13,169 nucleotides of DNA from positions 1 to 13,169 of the forward strand of contig DASPTB010000143.1 in assembly GCA_035623615.1 (NCBI GenBank). Reading direction: 5' to 3'. This document shows positions 12,934 through 13,169 of this stretch, in pieces. Source of the DNA: DASPTB01 sp035623615. GTDB taxonomy: Bacteria; Actinomycetota; UBA4738. The position numbers and the translations under genes were made by a program. The notes beneath the pieces are model-generated. The model was not told the DNA's origin. It saw nothing but the letters and a program-made list of their open reading frames with translations, and ran no database searches. The number at the start of each line of letters is the position of its first letter. Position 1 is the stretch's first letter.

Positions 12934-13169
12934 GTGGACAAGCTCACTCCGGATGAAGCACGCACGCGTGTCTCCACGTCGATGCCCGACGTTCGATCGG
13001 AACTCGAACAGCTCGTCCGCATTCCGTCGATCAGCGCGGACGGGTTCGACCCCGCCGAAGTCCGCAGGTCGGCGGAGCTGACGGCCCGCCTGCTCGAGGA
13101 GCGAGGGCTGCAGACGCGGCTGCTCGAGATCAAGGGCGCACATCCCGCCGTGCTCGCGACCCGGCCGGC
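12934..13169 (+). CDS. M20-family metallopeptidase (3' partial)
   Basis: The first 78 residues of a gene that runs off the right edge. The N-terminus reads ELEQLVRIPSISADGFDP (near residues 23-40), then AEVRRSAELTARLLEERGL and LLEIKGAHPAVLAT. This is the typical opening of M20/ArgE-DapE-like dipeptidases, which cleave dipeptides or acylated amino acids with a two-metal centre. The metal-binding His and Asp lie outside the window, so activity cannot be judged. The start is GTG at 12934, supported by a -35/-10 pair ending 7 nt upstream. It is divergent from the small membrane protein gene. Confidence 0.85.
   Translation, partial: MDKLTPDEARTRVSTSMPDVRSELEQLVRIPSISADGFDPAEVRRSAELTARLLEERGLQTRLLEIKGAHPAVLATRP

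Noticed and set aside
12934..13169. Minus-strand frames opposite the peptidase start (to 13143)
   Set aside because: Only the last 65 codons of that frame, from ATG 12684, have a ribosome binding site and membrane-protein character. The upstream part is antisense to the M20 peptidase.

Overview
The window is 13 kb of uniformly GC-rich, densely coded DNA carrying ordinary chromosomal genes. The gene content (a DrrAB-type exporter, TetR regulation, a ferredoxin-linked 2-oxoacid oxidoreductase, a lipid aminoacyltransferase-like membrane enzyme), the frequent GTG starts and the apparent leaderless transcripts (a TAnnnT box 6-9 nt before the start codon) all fit a member of the Actinomycetota, probably a little-studied or uncultivated lineage. 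That placement is inference. I saw no rRNA, tRNA, CRISPR array, insertion sequence or phage gene.

Layout, left to right. (1) 2-1623, plus strand: the 3' part of a DrrA-like ABC ATPase (cut by the left edge) and its DrrB-like permease, overlapping by 4 bp. (2) 1635-2207, minus: a TetR-family repressor, tail to tail with the permease. It is divergent from (3) 2262-3366, plus: a small SAM methyltransferase and a HIT-like protein. The 54-bp divergent gap holds a perfect 18-bp palindrome, the obvious operator. (4) 3411-4956, minus: a secreted cupredoxin-like/FnIII-like protein followed by a tandem-GNAT acetyltransferase. (5) 5075-7935, plus: a complete VOR-type 2-oxoacid:ferredoxin oxidoreductase condensed into two polypeptides (ferredoxin-alpha and beta-gamma). 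(6) 8014-8502, plus: a four-helix membrane protein, overlapping tail to tail by 49 bp with (7) 8454-10307, minus: an MprF-like synthase-type membrane protein. (8) 10419-12089, minus: an oligopeptide-type ABC substrate-binding lipoprotein without its permeases. (9) 12285-12413, minus: the tail of a lost PQQ-repeat beta-propeller gene, still followed by a hairpin. (10) 12487-12684, minus: a 65-aa single-span membrane protein. (11) 12934 to the right edge, plus: the start of an M20-family peptidase.

How they work together: only the DrrAB pair, the TetR/methyltransferase/HIT cluster and the two oxidoreductase genes are clear functional units. The oxidoreductase would oxidatively decarboxylate a 2-oxoacid (by family resemblance a branched-chain one) to an acyl-CoA and pass electrons to ferredoxin. 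The rest are single genes with housekeeping or envelope roles. I found no convincing new multi-gene system. The most distinctive items are the two-chain oxidoreductase, the palindromic operator, the recurring leaderless-promoter layout, the cupredoxin with an incomplete copper site, and the PQQ-repeat gene remnant.
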